Virus record (IMG/VR): IMGVR_UViG_3300011116_000510
Location: 1-41,584 of that record
Source: a virus
DNA length: 41,584 nt
Reading direction: 5' to 3' (one strand)
Position numbers and translations under genes: made by a program. The notes under the pieces are model-generated. The model worked only from the letters and a program-made list of their open reading frames with translations. It searched no databases and was not told the DNA's origin. How positions within the stretch are numbered: the stretch's first letter is position 1; each line of letters begins with the position of its first letter. Positions 1-7,945 of the stretch are shown piece after piece.

Positions 1-148
1 TTCCATCACGGATACTGGTGCGACTATCGGTAACGCTATCGCTAACGGTGCTTCACTTCAGTTATGGTTAGGCGCAAGCGATGTCGCGTACGCTATCTGT
101 GCAACATCTCCAGCAGGTTACATCTCGGTACTGTACGCAGGAGTCTAA
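1..148 (+). CDS. Small virion-associated protein, 3' fragment (complete copy at 41276-41557)
   Basis: The reading frame opens before the window (first full codon at base 2) and ends with TAA at 146-148. The 48 visible codons match the C-terminal half of the 93-residue protein encoded at 41276-41557, with two substitutions (Asp for Ala, and Gly for Asp). The protein is Gly/Ala/Thr-rich with alternating hydrophobic residues, as expected for a small beta-structured virion component. The gene is truncated only because the window starts inside it; on the circular genome it is intact. Function unknown. Confidence 0.85.
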   Translation, partial: SITDTGATIGNAIANGASLQLWLGASDVAYAICATSPAGYISVLYAGV

Positions 149-175
149 GTGCAACCAGGAATTTACAATATTACG
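1..175. repeat. Left copy of the end overlap (circular or terminally redundant genome)
   Basis: These 175 bases match the last 175 bases of the window (41410-41584) except at positions 12, 48 and 49. The repeat covers the 3' end of one virion gene and the first nine codons of the next. The simplest reading is that the contig closes on itself, giving a unit genome of about 41,409 bp. A headful-packaged, circularly permuted genome assembles this way. The three mismatches look like strain variation or assembly noise. Confidence 0.9.
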
Positions 176-472
176 ATTCCGCAGGGTACTGACCAGACTT
201 TACCGTTCACTATCGCAGGTTATGACTTAACTTATTATACGGCGAAACTTCAGGCGCGCACAAACTTTGGTGCTAGTGCAGCGTTCGTAACTTTAACTAA
301 CGGTAGCGGTATCACTCTCGGTAACGGTACTTTCACTATCGCGTTCACTAATGCCCAGACTAACGCTATGCCGTTGGGTCAATGGGTATATGACCTAGAG
401 GTTACCTCGGCTGGGAAAGTAGACCGCTTAATTCAGGGTAGTTTCACGGTTACACCACAAGTGACGGTCTAG
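149..472 (+). CDS. Beta-structured virion protein, BppU-N/Ig-like type
   Basis: 107 residues, starting with GTG directly after the preceding stop (TAA-GTG). The pattern is an N-terminal PGIYNITIPQGT, a central LTYYTAKLQAR, a turn at GSGITLG and a late GQWVYDLEV strand ending in LIQGSFTVTP. This resembles a common family of phage proteins next to tail-fibre or head genes whose fold is related to the N-terminal domain of baseplate upper proteins. It sits between two other Thr/Gly-rich structural genes with no spacer, so co-translation is likely. Exact position in the virion cannot be told. Family assignment is from memory of the sequence pattern. Confidence 0.55.
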   Translation: MQPGIYNITIPQGTDQTLPFTIAGYDLTYYTAKLQARTNFGASAAFVTLTNGSGITLGNGTFTIAFTNAQTNAMPLGQWVYDLEVTSAGKVDRLIQGSFTVTPQVTV

Positions 473-473
473 T

Positions 474-1706
474 ATGGCTGGCGAGATTACGGTTACTGAA
501 ACTGTTGTTAGTGTTCACCCTACGGTTTCTCCTATTATTGTTACGGTTACGGAAAGCCCTATCGCGGTTACTACCACTAATCAGGGTATTCAGGGTGCGA
601 GCGGTGTAATGGCAGCAACATCACCAATTACTTACGATTCAGGCACGCAGACCGTAGGTTTCGATAATACTGGCTTTGTCCGTACCGCTATCGCTAATAC
701 TTTTACGGTTGGTGCGCAAATAATTAAGACAGGTGCGGATGCTGTTAAAGGTCTAATCCTTCAAAGGAATAGTGCGACACAGTCAGCAAACATTCTTAGT
801 GTTGTTCAGTCTGACGGCACAACTGAACTAACTCGTATCCGACCTATCGGTCAAATTGGTGTCGGAACTCTAATAACTAATACTGCGGTTGGGATTAACA
901 CCGATTTGGTTGGAGATAACCGCGCCATTGTTATCAAGGCGGGTCAGACAACACCGACCAATAACGCAATCGAACTTTTACCTTTGGCGAACAATACACC
1001 TTTAATGAAGGTTGATTTTGCAGGTAACATAACCGCGCCGACTTTCACAGGTAATGTGACAGGTAGTGTTTCAGGTACTTCTGGCAGCACAACAGGTAAC
1101 GCTGCTACTGCTACTGCCCTACAAACTGCTAGAAATATTAACGGCGTTTCTTTCAACGGTACTGCCGACATAACTGTTACCGACTCAACAAAAGCACTCG
1201 CTCCACTCTACTATGCACCTGCAACTTTTGGCACAACTGAAAATAGGGCAACAACAGATTTTTCACCATTATCAGCAACCACGACTTTTGGAGTTTCTTT
1301 AGCAGCATCAACTGCTTACGAGATAAATGTTGAATTATTTTTTGACCCTATTGATATTGCAGTTAATGTTAGAACTTTATCATTTGGTTTCCGTTTGGGT
1401 TCAGGAACTCTAACATCTATCGGCTTTGATGTTACGCATAACAGAAAATCTACAACGCTTACGGATACTGTTTATCATCAAACTATAAATGCTATCGGAA
1501 TCAGCCCTATTGAATTATCTAGAACTGCCAATGTTGCTTACGAATCAATAATTAGAGCAAAAGGCATTGTTACTGTAAATACGGCATCTAAACTAATACC
1601 TACATTACAATGGAACGCGCTGGGTGACACCTTAAATATACGGCGAGGCTCGTATGTCCAGTTCACACCGCTACCGAATACTACGAGTAACGGTACTTGG
1701 TCATAA
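474..1706 (+). CDS. Fibre-like structural protein (head or tail appendage)
   Basis: 410 residues. The ATG lies one base after the preceding TAG, so the two genes are coupled. The N-terminal 50 residues are Val/Thr-rich with alternating beta pattern. The middle (about 60-230) has repeated NITAPTFTGNVTGS-like stretches followed by Gly/Ser/Thr repeats and a GVSFNGTADITV motif, typical of trimeric phage fibre shafts. The C-terminal 170 residues look globular, possibly a host-binding or trimerisation head. No catalytic motif is visible. Lying just upstream of the prohead protease and capsid genes, it may be a capsid fibre or decoration rather than a tail fibre. Confidence 0.55.
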   Translation: MAGEITVTETVVSVHPTVSPIIVTVTESPIAVTTTNQGIQGASGVMAATSPITYDSGTQTVGFDNTGFVRTAIANTFTVGAQIIKTGADAVKGLILQRNSATQSANILSVVQSDGTTELTRIRPIGQIGVGTLITNTAVGINTDLVGDNRAIVIKAGQTTPTNNAIELLPLANNTPLMKVDFAGNITAPTFTGNVTGSVSGTSGSTTGNAATATALQTARNINGVSFNGTADITVTDSTKALAPLYYAPATFGTTENRATTDFSPLSATTTFGVSLAASTAYEINVELFFDPIDIAVNVRTLSFGFRLGSGTLTSIGFDVTHNRKSTTLTDTVYHQTINAIGISPIELSRTANVAYESIIRAKGIVTVNTASKLIPTLQWNALGDTLNIRRGSYVQFTPLPNTTSNGTWS

Positions 1707-1805
1707 TGCCACATACGGAACATAAAACACAGCACCCAATCTGGATTGAGAACTGCCACGAATGCAATACCAGTAGTGTATGATTGAAGACTATAAGGAG
1801 AACTA
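1707..1805 (+). promoter_or_regulatory. Intergenic leader before the capsid genes, possible promoter
   Basis: This 99-base gap is the largest untranslated stretch in the structural half. It contains a TATGAT hexamer preceded by TG (extended -10-like) around 1778-1785 and a strong Shine-Dalgarno AAGGAG at 1795-1800, five bases before the protease ATG. No well-spaced -35 hexamer is visible. A promoter here would suit the high expression needed for capsid proteins, but the evidence is one hexamer. Confidence 0.25.
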
Positions 1806-3965
1806 ATGGCTACTAAGAATACGACCGCTTACGCTGAAATCGTCAAGTTTGACGAACAGGAAGACGGTACAGTTATCGCCTACGGTAAGGCGACCGACGC
1901 GACTTTGGATTCCGACGAACAGATTTGCGACCCCGAGTGGCTCAAGCGCGCTATGCCCGAATGGTTCAAGTATGGCAATATTCGTGAGCAGCATTCCTCT
2001 ATCGCTGCTGGTGTGGCGACCGAGTATGAGGAGAAAGACGGTGGGCATTTCATAACCGCACATATTGTTGATGCTAATTCTGCTAAGAAGATTAAGACTG
2101 GTGTTCTTAAAGGTTTCAGTATCGGTATCCGTCGTCCTCGCGTAATTAAAGATAATAAAGCGTTGGGTGGTCGTATTGTGGACGGTGAGATTGTGGAGAT
2201 TTCGGTTGTAGACCGTCCTGCTAATCCTGCTTGTACGCTTGTTGTGGCTAAGGCTGTGGGTGGTGTTATGACTCAGGTTGAGGAATACACGGAGAAAGGT
2301 TCACCAGACCAACCTCGCGACGATAATGGCAGGTTTGCCTCAGGCGACGGTGGCTCCGAATCAGGTCAAGGCACATCTGGGGATACTCGCGCAGAGTTAG
2401 GCTCTATGAAAGACGAGGCTAAAGAACTAGCAGATAATGCCAAACTTTTCGGGCAGGAATACCACCGCGACGGTGGCAACCCACAGGCTGCGAGCGCGAT
2501 GCTTAACGGCGCAAAACATTTGGAAGACGCTGCGAAAGACTTGAGTCGCGCTAGTGTTTCTACTATGAGTGCTGGTATGCGTTTGAGCCGTATTGAGAGT
2601 GCGCAAGATAATTTGAGTCGGGCTGCTAATTTGTTTGAGATTGCTAGTGATTACGGCATGAAAGAGGGTGGCGAGGCTATGGAATCTGTACAGGATTTGG
2701 CTATGCGCCTTCAGTTTGTTGCCGAGGACGCTGCTAAATCTACGGATACAGATATTGAGAAGGGTTCTCCTGACCAGCCTCGTGATGAGAACGGTCGTTT
2801 CGCTTCTGGGGACGGTTCTGGTGATAGTTCCGATAGCGGTAGTGACCCAATGATGGTATTAAATGACGCAGAAATGTATATCGGTGGTATTCAAGAAGGT
2901 TTAAACCTTATTTCTAACGAAGACCCACGGATGCAAGATTTCCAATGGGAAGCATATACTTCGGCTTCACAATATATTGATGAAGCAATGCAAGGTATTT
3001 CTTATGCACTAGATGAAGAAAACCAGTCTGATACGCAGACAGGTCTTGACGGAACTTTGGCTGCGCTCTATGAGGCGCAAAGTAATTTGGGGGATTTGGC
3101 TCGAAATGGTGGCGAGTTTGGTGATAGTTTCCAATCTTTTTACGATACTGTATCGGAAACAATATCTTCCTTAGAACCACATTCGGAAATCGCACACCTA
3201 AAGTTTATTTCTAGCCGTGTGAAAAAGTACGCTGCTACGGATATTAAGAAATTTGACCAAGGCGCGTTTGATACTGCTCGTCGCGCTCTCGCTACCCTAA
3301 TTCAGGTTGAGGCTGGCGAAATGGCTGACGGCTCTGATGAAACTTATTCTCTCTCCTGCCTACTGCAAGCGGTACATAGCCTTATGTGCTGGTATGAGGG
3401 TGAGGAAAACGAAGGCGAAACTATGGAAATGCCTGAGGGGATTGAAATGTCAGATGAGCCAGAAACCGTAAAAGCGGAAAATACCGTATGTGAAACTTGC
3501 GGTGAGAAAGAATGTAAGTGTAGTTCTAAAGCCGACGAAGTACCAGAGGGTGCTTGTAAAGACTGCGGTGAAATGAAATGTAAATGTGCCGAAGGCGGTT
3601 ATGTCGCGACGGAGAAATCCGCAGACGCCGAACTTCGTGATACAATTATGGAAATTGTGAAGTCACTACTCCCAACCGAGGTTGGCGAAGAAGACAAGAC
3701 AAAGGCTGCCGAGTCCGAGCGCATAGAGGTGCTGGAAGCGGAATTAGCGCAGGTCAAGTCGCTCGCTGCACCAAATGGTCCTCGTCGTTTTGGCGCGGTG
3801 AGTAGCACTAGCAAGGAACAACTGAATAAGGCTAAAGCACAGCAATACCGTGCTAAGGCAGACCTAACTCTAGATAAAGCGTTGGCTGACGGATACCGTC
3901 AAATGGCGCGAGATTTAGAAACTAATTCCGATTCAACCAAAGGAGATGCCAATAATGGCAACTGA
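1806..3965 (+). CDS. Prohead (capsid maturation) serine protease with long insertions and scaffold-like C-terminus
   Basis: 719 residues, three to four times a typical prohead protease. Residues 1-160 are the protease: His63 in GNIREQHSSIAAG and Ser105 in GVLKGFSIGI are the likely catalytic pair, followed by the family motif GEIVEISVVDRPANP. A DQPRDDNGRFASGDGG motif follows near residue 167 and is repeated (DQPRDENGRFASG) near 321, each heading a helical insert of about 150 residues. Near 560-595 are two tandem CxxCxxxxCxC clusters (nt 3490-3522 and 3555-3587), probably metal-binding. The last 110 residues are charged and coiled-coil-like, as in scaffold domains. No other scaffold gene is visible, so this protein probably provides scaffold and protease together. 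Strong SD AAGGAG; the end overlaps the capsid gene by 11 bases. Confidence 0.85.
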   Translation: MATKNTTAYAEIVKFDEQEDGTVIAYGKATDATLDSDEQICDPEWLKRAMPEWFKYGNIREQHSSIAAGVATEYEEKDGGHFITAHIVDANSAKKIKTGVLKGFSIGIRRPRVIKDNKALGGRIVDGEIVEISVVDRPANPACTLVVAKAVGGVMTQVEEYTEKGSPDQPRDDNGRFASGDGGSESGQGTSGDTRAELGSMKDEAKELADNAKLFGQEYHRDGGNPQAASAMLNGAKHLEDAAKDLSRASVSTMSAGMRLSRIESAQDNLSRAANLFEIASDYGMKEGGEAMESVQDLAMRLQFVAEDAAKSTDTDIEKGSPDQPRDENGRFASGDGSGDSSDSGSDPMMVLNDAEMYIGGIQEGLNLISNEDPRMQDFQWEAYTSASQYIDEAMQGISYALDEENQSDTQTGLDGTLAALYEAQSNLGDLARNGGEFGDSFQSFYDTVSETISSLEPHSEIAHLKFISSRVKKYAATDIKKFDQGAFDTARRALATLIQVEAGEMADGSDETYSLSCLLQAVHSLMCWYEGEENEGETMEMPEGIEMSDEPETVKAENTVCETCGEKECKCSSKADEVPEGACKDCGEMKCKCAEGGYVATEKSADAELRDTIMEIVKSLLPTEVGEEDKTKAAESERIEVLEAELAQVKSLAAPNGPRRFGAVSSTSKEQLNKAKAQQYRAKADLTLDKALADGYRQMARDLETNSDSTKGDANNGN

Positions 3966-5643
3966 AGCACCAAAGGTAGCCGACCTGTACGGTAACCTTC
4001 CACCGAAAGAGGCTGCTGCTCGTCACGAAGAATATGTGGCACTGCTGTCTAAATCTGCAAGCGCACCGCTAGAAGCGTCACGCGTTATGGGTGGCGCACC
4101 TGCTGCACCGCTCGCACCTGCTACTCCGACCGCTGCTATCGAGTCTATTCTCGGTAACGACAGTATGGTCAAGTCAATGTCTGCTGACGCTCTCGCGTCA
4201 CTTAACACCGCTCTAGAATCACAGCGCGGTGCTTCGGCAGATATCGTTAAGGACTTCACACTAACTAGCCCAGTTTCTACTGGTCTTGTTGCTTTCGACT
4301 TGGAAGCACCTGCGAAACTCTTAACACCTCGCCCAACTCCACTACGCAACAAAATTCCTCGTAAAAAGGGTGTCGGCACTAGCCACCGTATCAAGGTAAT
4401 CTCAGGTTACACAGGTACAGGTACTGGCGGTGTAGGTAACACTTTCCCTGGAATTACAGATTCAACCACCACACAGTTCGGTTCTATCAACTACTTGCGT
4501 GGTCCGAAAATCACTTACGCTGGTTACGACCAAGCGGTGAACTACAAACAGTTCTCACTATCGGACGCTGTACCGTTCTCGGCACAGTTCCAAGGTCAGG
4601 GCTACCAAGATATCCGTCAGTTATCACAGACTTCGGTATTGTACGCATCTATGTTGATGGAAGAGCGTATGCTACTTATGGGTCGCGGTACTGATTCAGG
4701 TTTCTCTGGCGCACTTGCTGCACCGACCGTAACACTTACTACTGCTGCTGCTGGCACAGGTCAGACTGGACTAGGTGCTGCTACCTACTATGTCTACCTA
4801 ACTAGCGATGCTGGCGCATTCGGTGAGTCGGTATTGTCTACCGTCGCTTCACAGGCTGTGTCTGCTGGCGGAGTTCTAACCATTACCGCAACCAATGTTG
4901 TTGGTGCGCTTGGTTACAAGGTCTATGTCGGTACTGCTTCTGGTGCTGCTAACGCTAAGTATGTCGGTCGCATCAGCGGTCTTGTTGGCACACTTCAGGG
5001 TGCTGCTTCACTTGTAACCACTGGCGATAACCTAGTATTCAGCACCACAGGTACTGCTGCTAGCACAATCACCGCCGATACTTCTGCTTACGCAACAGGT
5101 TACGACGGTATTCTGCCAACCGTACTTGGTTCTTCATCAGGTTATGTGAACGAGATTAACTCCGTGTTCTCAACATCAAATCCTGGTGTAGAGTTCCAGA
5201 AAGTATTCTCTGCTCTGTACGACGCTGTAAAGGCTGACCCAGACGAGATTCTTCTAAACGGTTCTGACCGTCGTCAGTTATCTGACGCAATCAAGTCAGG
5301 CTCAAACGCTAACTACCGTCTAAACATCTCACAAGATGAAATCGGTGGCGTAGTGCTAGGCGATGTCGTTACTGGTCTTCAGAACGAAGTAACTGGTAAG
5401 GGTGTTAGCCTAACCGTACATCCGTGGCTACCTCAGGGTGTCGCACCTGTATTGTCTTACACGCTACCAATCCCAGATACAAATGTGTCTGATGTTTGGT
5501 CTGTATACAATACTCAGGATTACATGGCTATTGAGTGGCCTGTAACCCAGTTCGCGTACGAAACCTCAACCTACTGGAACGGTACATTTATGTGTCAGGC
5601 TCCAGCGTGGAACGGTGTCGTATCGGGTATTGTTTCTGCGTAA
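3955..5643 (+). CDS. Major capsid protein, HK97 fold with an inserted beta domain
   Basis: 562 residues from ATG 3955. That ATG is preferred over 3946 because the SD AAAGGAG (3939-3944) is correctly spaced only for 3955. The N-terminal 100 residues are Ala/Ser-rich and helical, then TLTSPVSTGLVAFDLEAPAKLLTPRPTPLRNKIPR begins the HK97-type core. SVLYASMLMEERMLLMGRG resembles the spine-helix region. Residues about 245-380 are a Thr/Gly/Ala-rich Ig- or fibronectin-like insert (TYYVYLTSDAG, LGYKVYVGT), after which the core resumes with GYDGILPTVLG and YDAVKADPDEILLNGSDRRQL. The C-terminus has the usual TQFAYETSTYWNGTFM. It lies directly after the protease and before a hairpin terminator. The insert probably projects from the capsid surface. 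Confidence 0.88.
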   Translation: MATEAPKVADLYGNLPPKEAAARHEEYVALLSKSASAPLEASRVMGGAPAAPLAPATPTAAIESILGNDSMVKSMSADALASLNTALESQRGASADIVKDFTLTSPVSTGLVAFDLEAPAKLLTPRPTPLRNKIPRKKGVGTSHRIKVISGYTGTGTGGVGNTFPGITDSTTTQFGSINYLRGPKITYAGYDQAVNYKQFSLSDAVPFSAQFQGQGYQDIRQLSQTSVLYASMLMEERMLLMGRGTDSGFSGALAAPTVTLTTAAAGTGQTGLGAATYYVYLTSDAGAFGESVLSTVASQAVSAGGVLTITATNVVGALGYKVYVGTASGAANAKYVGRISGLVGTLQGAASLVTTGDNLVFSTTGTAASTITADTSAYATGYDGILPTVLGSSSGYVNEINSVFSTSNPGVEFQKVFSALYDAVKADPDEILLNGSDRRQLSDAIKSGSNANYRLNISQDEIGGVVLGDVVTGLQNEVTGKGVSLTVHPWLPQGVAPVLSYTLPIPDTNVSDVWSVYNTQDYMAIEWPVTQFAYETSTYWNGTFMCQAPAWNGVVSGIVSA

Positions 5644-5660
5644 GCATTAACTAAGTGGTT

Positions 5661-5700
5661 TGCCCCTATCCCAATATCGGGGTGGGGGCAGACTTCTTTA
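5661..5700 (+). terminator. Rho-independent terminator after the capsid gene
   Basis: An imperfect 12-bp stem (5661-5672 pairing with 5679-5690, two G.T wobbles) encloses a six-base loop and is followed by the T-rich GACTTCTTTA. It lies 17 bases after the major capsid stop and before the next SD, so it probably lowers expression of the connector genes relative to capsid. Confidence 0.75.
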
Positions 5701-5713
5701 TGGAAGGATAATT

Positions 5714-6001
5714 ATGGCGAAGTATTTTGCGAGTGACCGTCGTGCGGTTGAGGTTGAGATTGAAGGCGCACGGACTGGTGTTACTCAGGTGTTGCGTGCG
5801 GATAGTAAGGGATTTTATGAGGTTTCTGATAGCCGTACTGCTAAGGCTCTTAGGGAGTCGGGTTTTGTCGAGGCTTCACTTATGGGTGTGGGAAGCGAGG
5901 GAACTGGTTTCCTTTGTTCGGGTTGTGGTTTCAACGGCTGGTTCGCGGTCTGCGGTAAGTGCGGTACGGACAATAAGGTCGTAACTGATGTTGATGCCTG
6001 A
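5714..6001 (+). CDS. Zinc-ribbon protein between capsid and connector genes
   Basis: 95 residues from ATG 5714, chosen because the SD AAGGA lies eight bases upstream; the frame also runs upstream through the terminator, which cannot be coding. The N-terminal 60 residues are mixed alpha/beta (KYFASDRRAVEVEIEGAR) and the C-terminus holds CSGCGFNGWFAVCGKCG, a two-CxxC zinc ribbon. Position suggests a small head-tail joining or capsid-associated protein, but I do not recognise the family. It overlaps a 24-codon Cys-rich reading frame by eight bases. Confidence 0.7.
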   Translation: MAKYFASDRRAVEVEIEGARTGVTQVLRADSKGFYEVSDSRTAKALRESGFVEASLMGVGSEGTGFLCSGCGFNGWFAVCGKCGTDNKVVTDVDA

Positions 6002-6068
6002 TATTAAGAAAGTAATCGTAGCCTGCGATTGCGAACGAGAATGCGATTGCGAGGAGACAGATGAGTAA
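5994..6068 (+). CDS. Possible 24-residue Cys-rich microprotein (CDCERECDC)
   Basis: ATG 5994 overlaps the end of the preceding gene (ATGCCTGA) and its TAA at 6066-6068 overlaps the next start at 6061. The peptide is MPDIKKVIVACDCERECDC followed by an acidic tail, with two CxC pairs. It fills the only gap between the flanking genes exactly, as coupled phage genes do, and a GAGGAG just before 6061 serves the next gene. The CxC motif recalls the CKC clusters in the prohead protease tail. There is no clear SD of its own, so it may be only the space holding the next gene's ribosome-binding site. Confidence 0.35.
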   Translation: MPDIKKVIVACDCERECDCEETDE

Positions 6069-6957
6069 TCTGTACGGTAATACGACTAAATTATTTAGCA
6101 CACCGTACCTGACTATTGACGAATATAAGCAGGCACCTACGGCTGTGGATTACACGAATCTTGTGTTGGCGAGTAGCGACCCTGCGGTTCAGGACGCGGA
6201 GTTAGCGAATGTCATTGCTCGCGCTTCTTCGTGGATGGATACTTTCTGTAATCAGGTGTTGGCTGCGACTGAGGAAACTGAGCAGCAGCGTTCTCGGCTG
6301 CGTGGTGACGGTATGCTCGCTATGCACCCACGCTATTTCCCTATTGTTGCGTTGAAGTCTGTGTCTTACGGTATTACGCCGAATAATTTGGTTGCGTATG
6401 CTGACCCTTCGCAGGGTTGGATTGAAGACCAGTCGTTTGTTTTACCTTATACGGCTACTACTACGAATTATTCTTCGCAGGGTCCTGTGCAGTTTGGTAT
6501 GCCTGCTTTGCCACGGTCGCAGGTGTATGTGAATTACACTTATGTTAGTGGTTACGCGAATACTACTTTGGCTGCGAACGCTTCTGCTGGTGCTAGTTCT
6601 ATTACGGTGACTGACGGTACTGGTATTACTGCTGGTCTTCGTATGACAATTTTTAACGGTATGAATAGCGAAACTATTACGGTCGGTAGTAGTTATTCGT
6701 TCGGCTCTGCCACAGTGCCTCTAGAAAGCCCTCTGATTGACGCACAGACGAGCGGAGTGTCGGTTAGTGCATTACCGCCAGCCGTGAAGCAGGCTGCCAT
6801 TTTGGTCACCTCAGCGTTTATTAAGGTTCGTGGCGATAACTCTCTTACTATGGATGTAGTGAATACACCTAATCTGAATAGTTCCGCTACTAAGAGTATG
6901 GTTACTGATTTGGATTTGGCGAAAGAGTTACTTACACCGTTCCGTAGGGTTCGCTAA
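6061..6957 (+). CDS. Head-to-tail adaptor (connector) protein with beta insert
   Basis: 298 residues with SD GAGGAG. The N-terminal half (LTIDEYKQAPTAVDYTNL, then AELANVIARASSWMDTFCNQVL) has the pattern of phage adaptor proteins that dock under the portal: short helices predicted to bind the portal ring and a strand after YFPIVALKSVSYG. Residues about 165-240 are a Thr/Ser/Gly-rich beta insertion (SSITVTDGTGITAGLRMTIFNG) not needed in minimal adaptors. The C-terminal helix is PPAVKQAAILVTSAFIKVRGDNS. The next gene starts inside its stop (TAATG). Position after capsid and before tail-terminator-like genes supports the role. Confidence 0.65.
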   Translation: MSNLYGNTTKLFSTPYLTIDEYKQAPTAVDYTNLVLASSDPAVQDAELANVIARASSWMDTFCNQVLAATEETEQQRSRLRGDGMLAMHPRYFPIVALKSVSYGITPNNLVAYADPSQGWIEDQSFVLPYTATTTNYSSQGPVQFGMPALPRSQVYVNYTYVSGYANTTLAANASAGASSITVTDGTGITAGLRMTIFNGMNSETITVGSSYSFGSATVPLESPLIDAQTSGVSVSALPPAVKQAAILVTSAFIKVRGDNSLTMDVVNTPNLNSSATKSMVTDLDLAKELLTPFRRVR

Positions 6958-7442
6958 TGTCACGCGCGCAGGTACGCTCCCAATTAACGACATACCTATC
7001 GTCTGCAAATGTGGCAGGGCTGAATCAGGTATTTTCGTCGTTCCCTAACCGTATCCAGTTTGAGAAAAACTCAATTCCTGGGCAGAAGTCACGCGCGGTC
7101 GCGGTCGTTTTTATTGAGTCGGAGAGCGAATCTCGTATTGCTTTAGGTGGTGCTACGAGCGGTAAGAAGCGTATTGACTACCAGATTGCTGTTCAGATTT
7201 ATCACCATTCTATGTGGGACGACGCTACGAAAACTATGGACGATTTTGATGTAGTTATTGACGGTGTGAAAGATTATTTACGCTCCGACCATAGGTTCGG
7301 CGACGATACAGGGCAGTTAATTTGGCAGGGTGCAGAGCCAACGATTTCCGTATCTTACGGTACGCCGAAAAAGGTGAACGCTGCTGCCACGGAAACTTGG
7401 GCAGCGATTCGTTTCACAGTTACGCAGATTATTAGTGCGTAA
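6957..7442 (+). CDS. Tail terminator / head-tail completion protein
   Basis: 161 residues, start coupled to the previous stop (TAATG). The helix at residues 1-30 followed by strands with the pattern SRAVAVVFIESESESRIAL, KRIDYQIAVQIYHHSM and TETWAAIRFTVTQII matches tail-terminator-like proteins that cap the tail tube at the head junction. Its place between the adaptor and the gp10-like gene is the usual one. The assignment rests on secondary-structure pattern and gene order rather than a unique motif; it could be a stopper protein instead. Confidence 0.55.
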   Translation: MSRAQVRSQLTTYLSSANVAGLNQVFSSFPNRIQFEKNSIPGQKSRAVAVVFIESESESRIALGGATSGKKRIDYQIAVQIYHHSMWDDATKTMDDFDVVIDGVKDYLRSDHRFGDDTGQLIWQGAEPTISVSYGTPKKVNAAATETWAAIRFTVTQIISA

Positions 7443-7454
7443 AACCATTAGGCT

Positions 7455-7498
7455 GACCAACCTCATCGTACGCCTTCCACGGTGGGGTTGGTCTTAAT
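7455..7498 (+). terminator. Hairpin immediately before the gp10-like gene
   Basis: GACCAACCTCAT (7455-7466) pairs with GTGGGGTTGGTC (7482-7493), ten Watson-Crick pairs plus two wobbles, with a 15-base loop and a weak TTAATT tail. It ends only seven bases before ATG 7500, and the only purine-rich ribosome-binding candidate (GGTGGGG) is inside the stem. It may be a weak terminator or a translation-control hairpin. Confidence 0.55.
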
Positions 7499-7499
7499 T

Positions 7500-7943
7500 A
7501 TGTACGAAGTTGGCGTTAATGGGGTCAAGAGCGTAGAGCAGGCTTTGCAGAATTTGCAGAATCGTCTGGATTTTGCTGCGAAGAAAGCCACAGAGCAAGT
7601 GGGTTTGAAGGCTGTTGAGGTTATGCAGGAAACGATTATCCCTGTGTATAACGACGGACATATGCGTCCTGACGGTCGTACGACAGATAGCCCTATTGGT
7701 ACTCCGCCAATGACACGGACAGGCGCGCTTCGTGCTAATATTGTTAGCGTAGACGAGCGTTTAGGTTTCGGCTCATATGTGACTTCGGTCGGTTCTATGG
7801 TGGAATACGCGAGAGCGTTGGAGTTAGGTTTATCCAACGGTGCTAGGTATCCTTTCGTTCAGCCTGCCTCAGATACTATGGTTCGGGAAAATTATGCGCG
7901 AGATATCTATGCGAGTTTTGCTAAAGCAGCGTTAAGGAGATAG
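7500..7943 (+). CDS. HK97 gp10-like morphogenesis (minor tail) protein
   Basis: 147 residues from ATG 7500; the longer frame upstream would read through the hairpin. The N-terminal helix (VGVNGVKSVEQALQNLQNRLDFAAKKATEQVGLKAVEVMQETIIP) is followed by RTGALRANI and YARALELGLSNGARYPFVQPA. This is the hallmark layout of the HK97-gp10 family, whose conserved end reads like YA..LE.G....A.PFL.PA. These proteins act in head-tail joining or tail completion. There is no obvious free SD: the candidate is sequestered in the upstream stem, suggesting coupling or structural control. Confidence 0.8.
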   Translation: MYEVGVNGVKSVEQALQNLQNRLDFAAKKATEQVGLKAVEVMQETIIPVYNDGHMRPDGRTTDSPIGTPPMTRTGALRANIVSVDERLGFGSYVTSVGSMVEYARALELGLSNGARYPFVQPASDTMVRENYARDIYASFAKAALRR

Positions 7944-7945
7944 TT

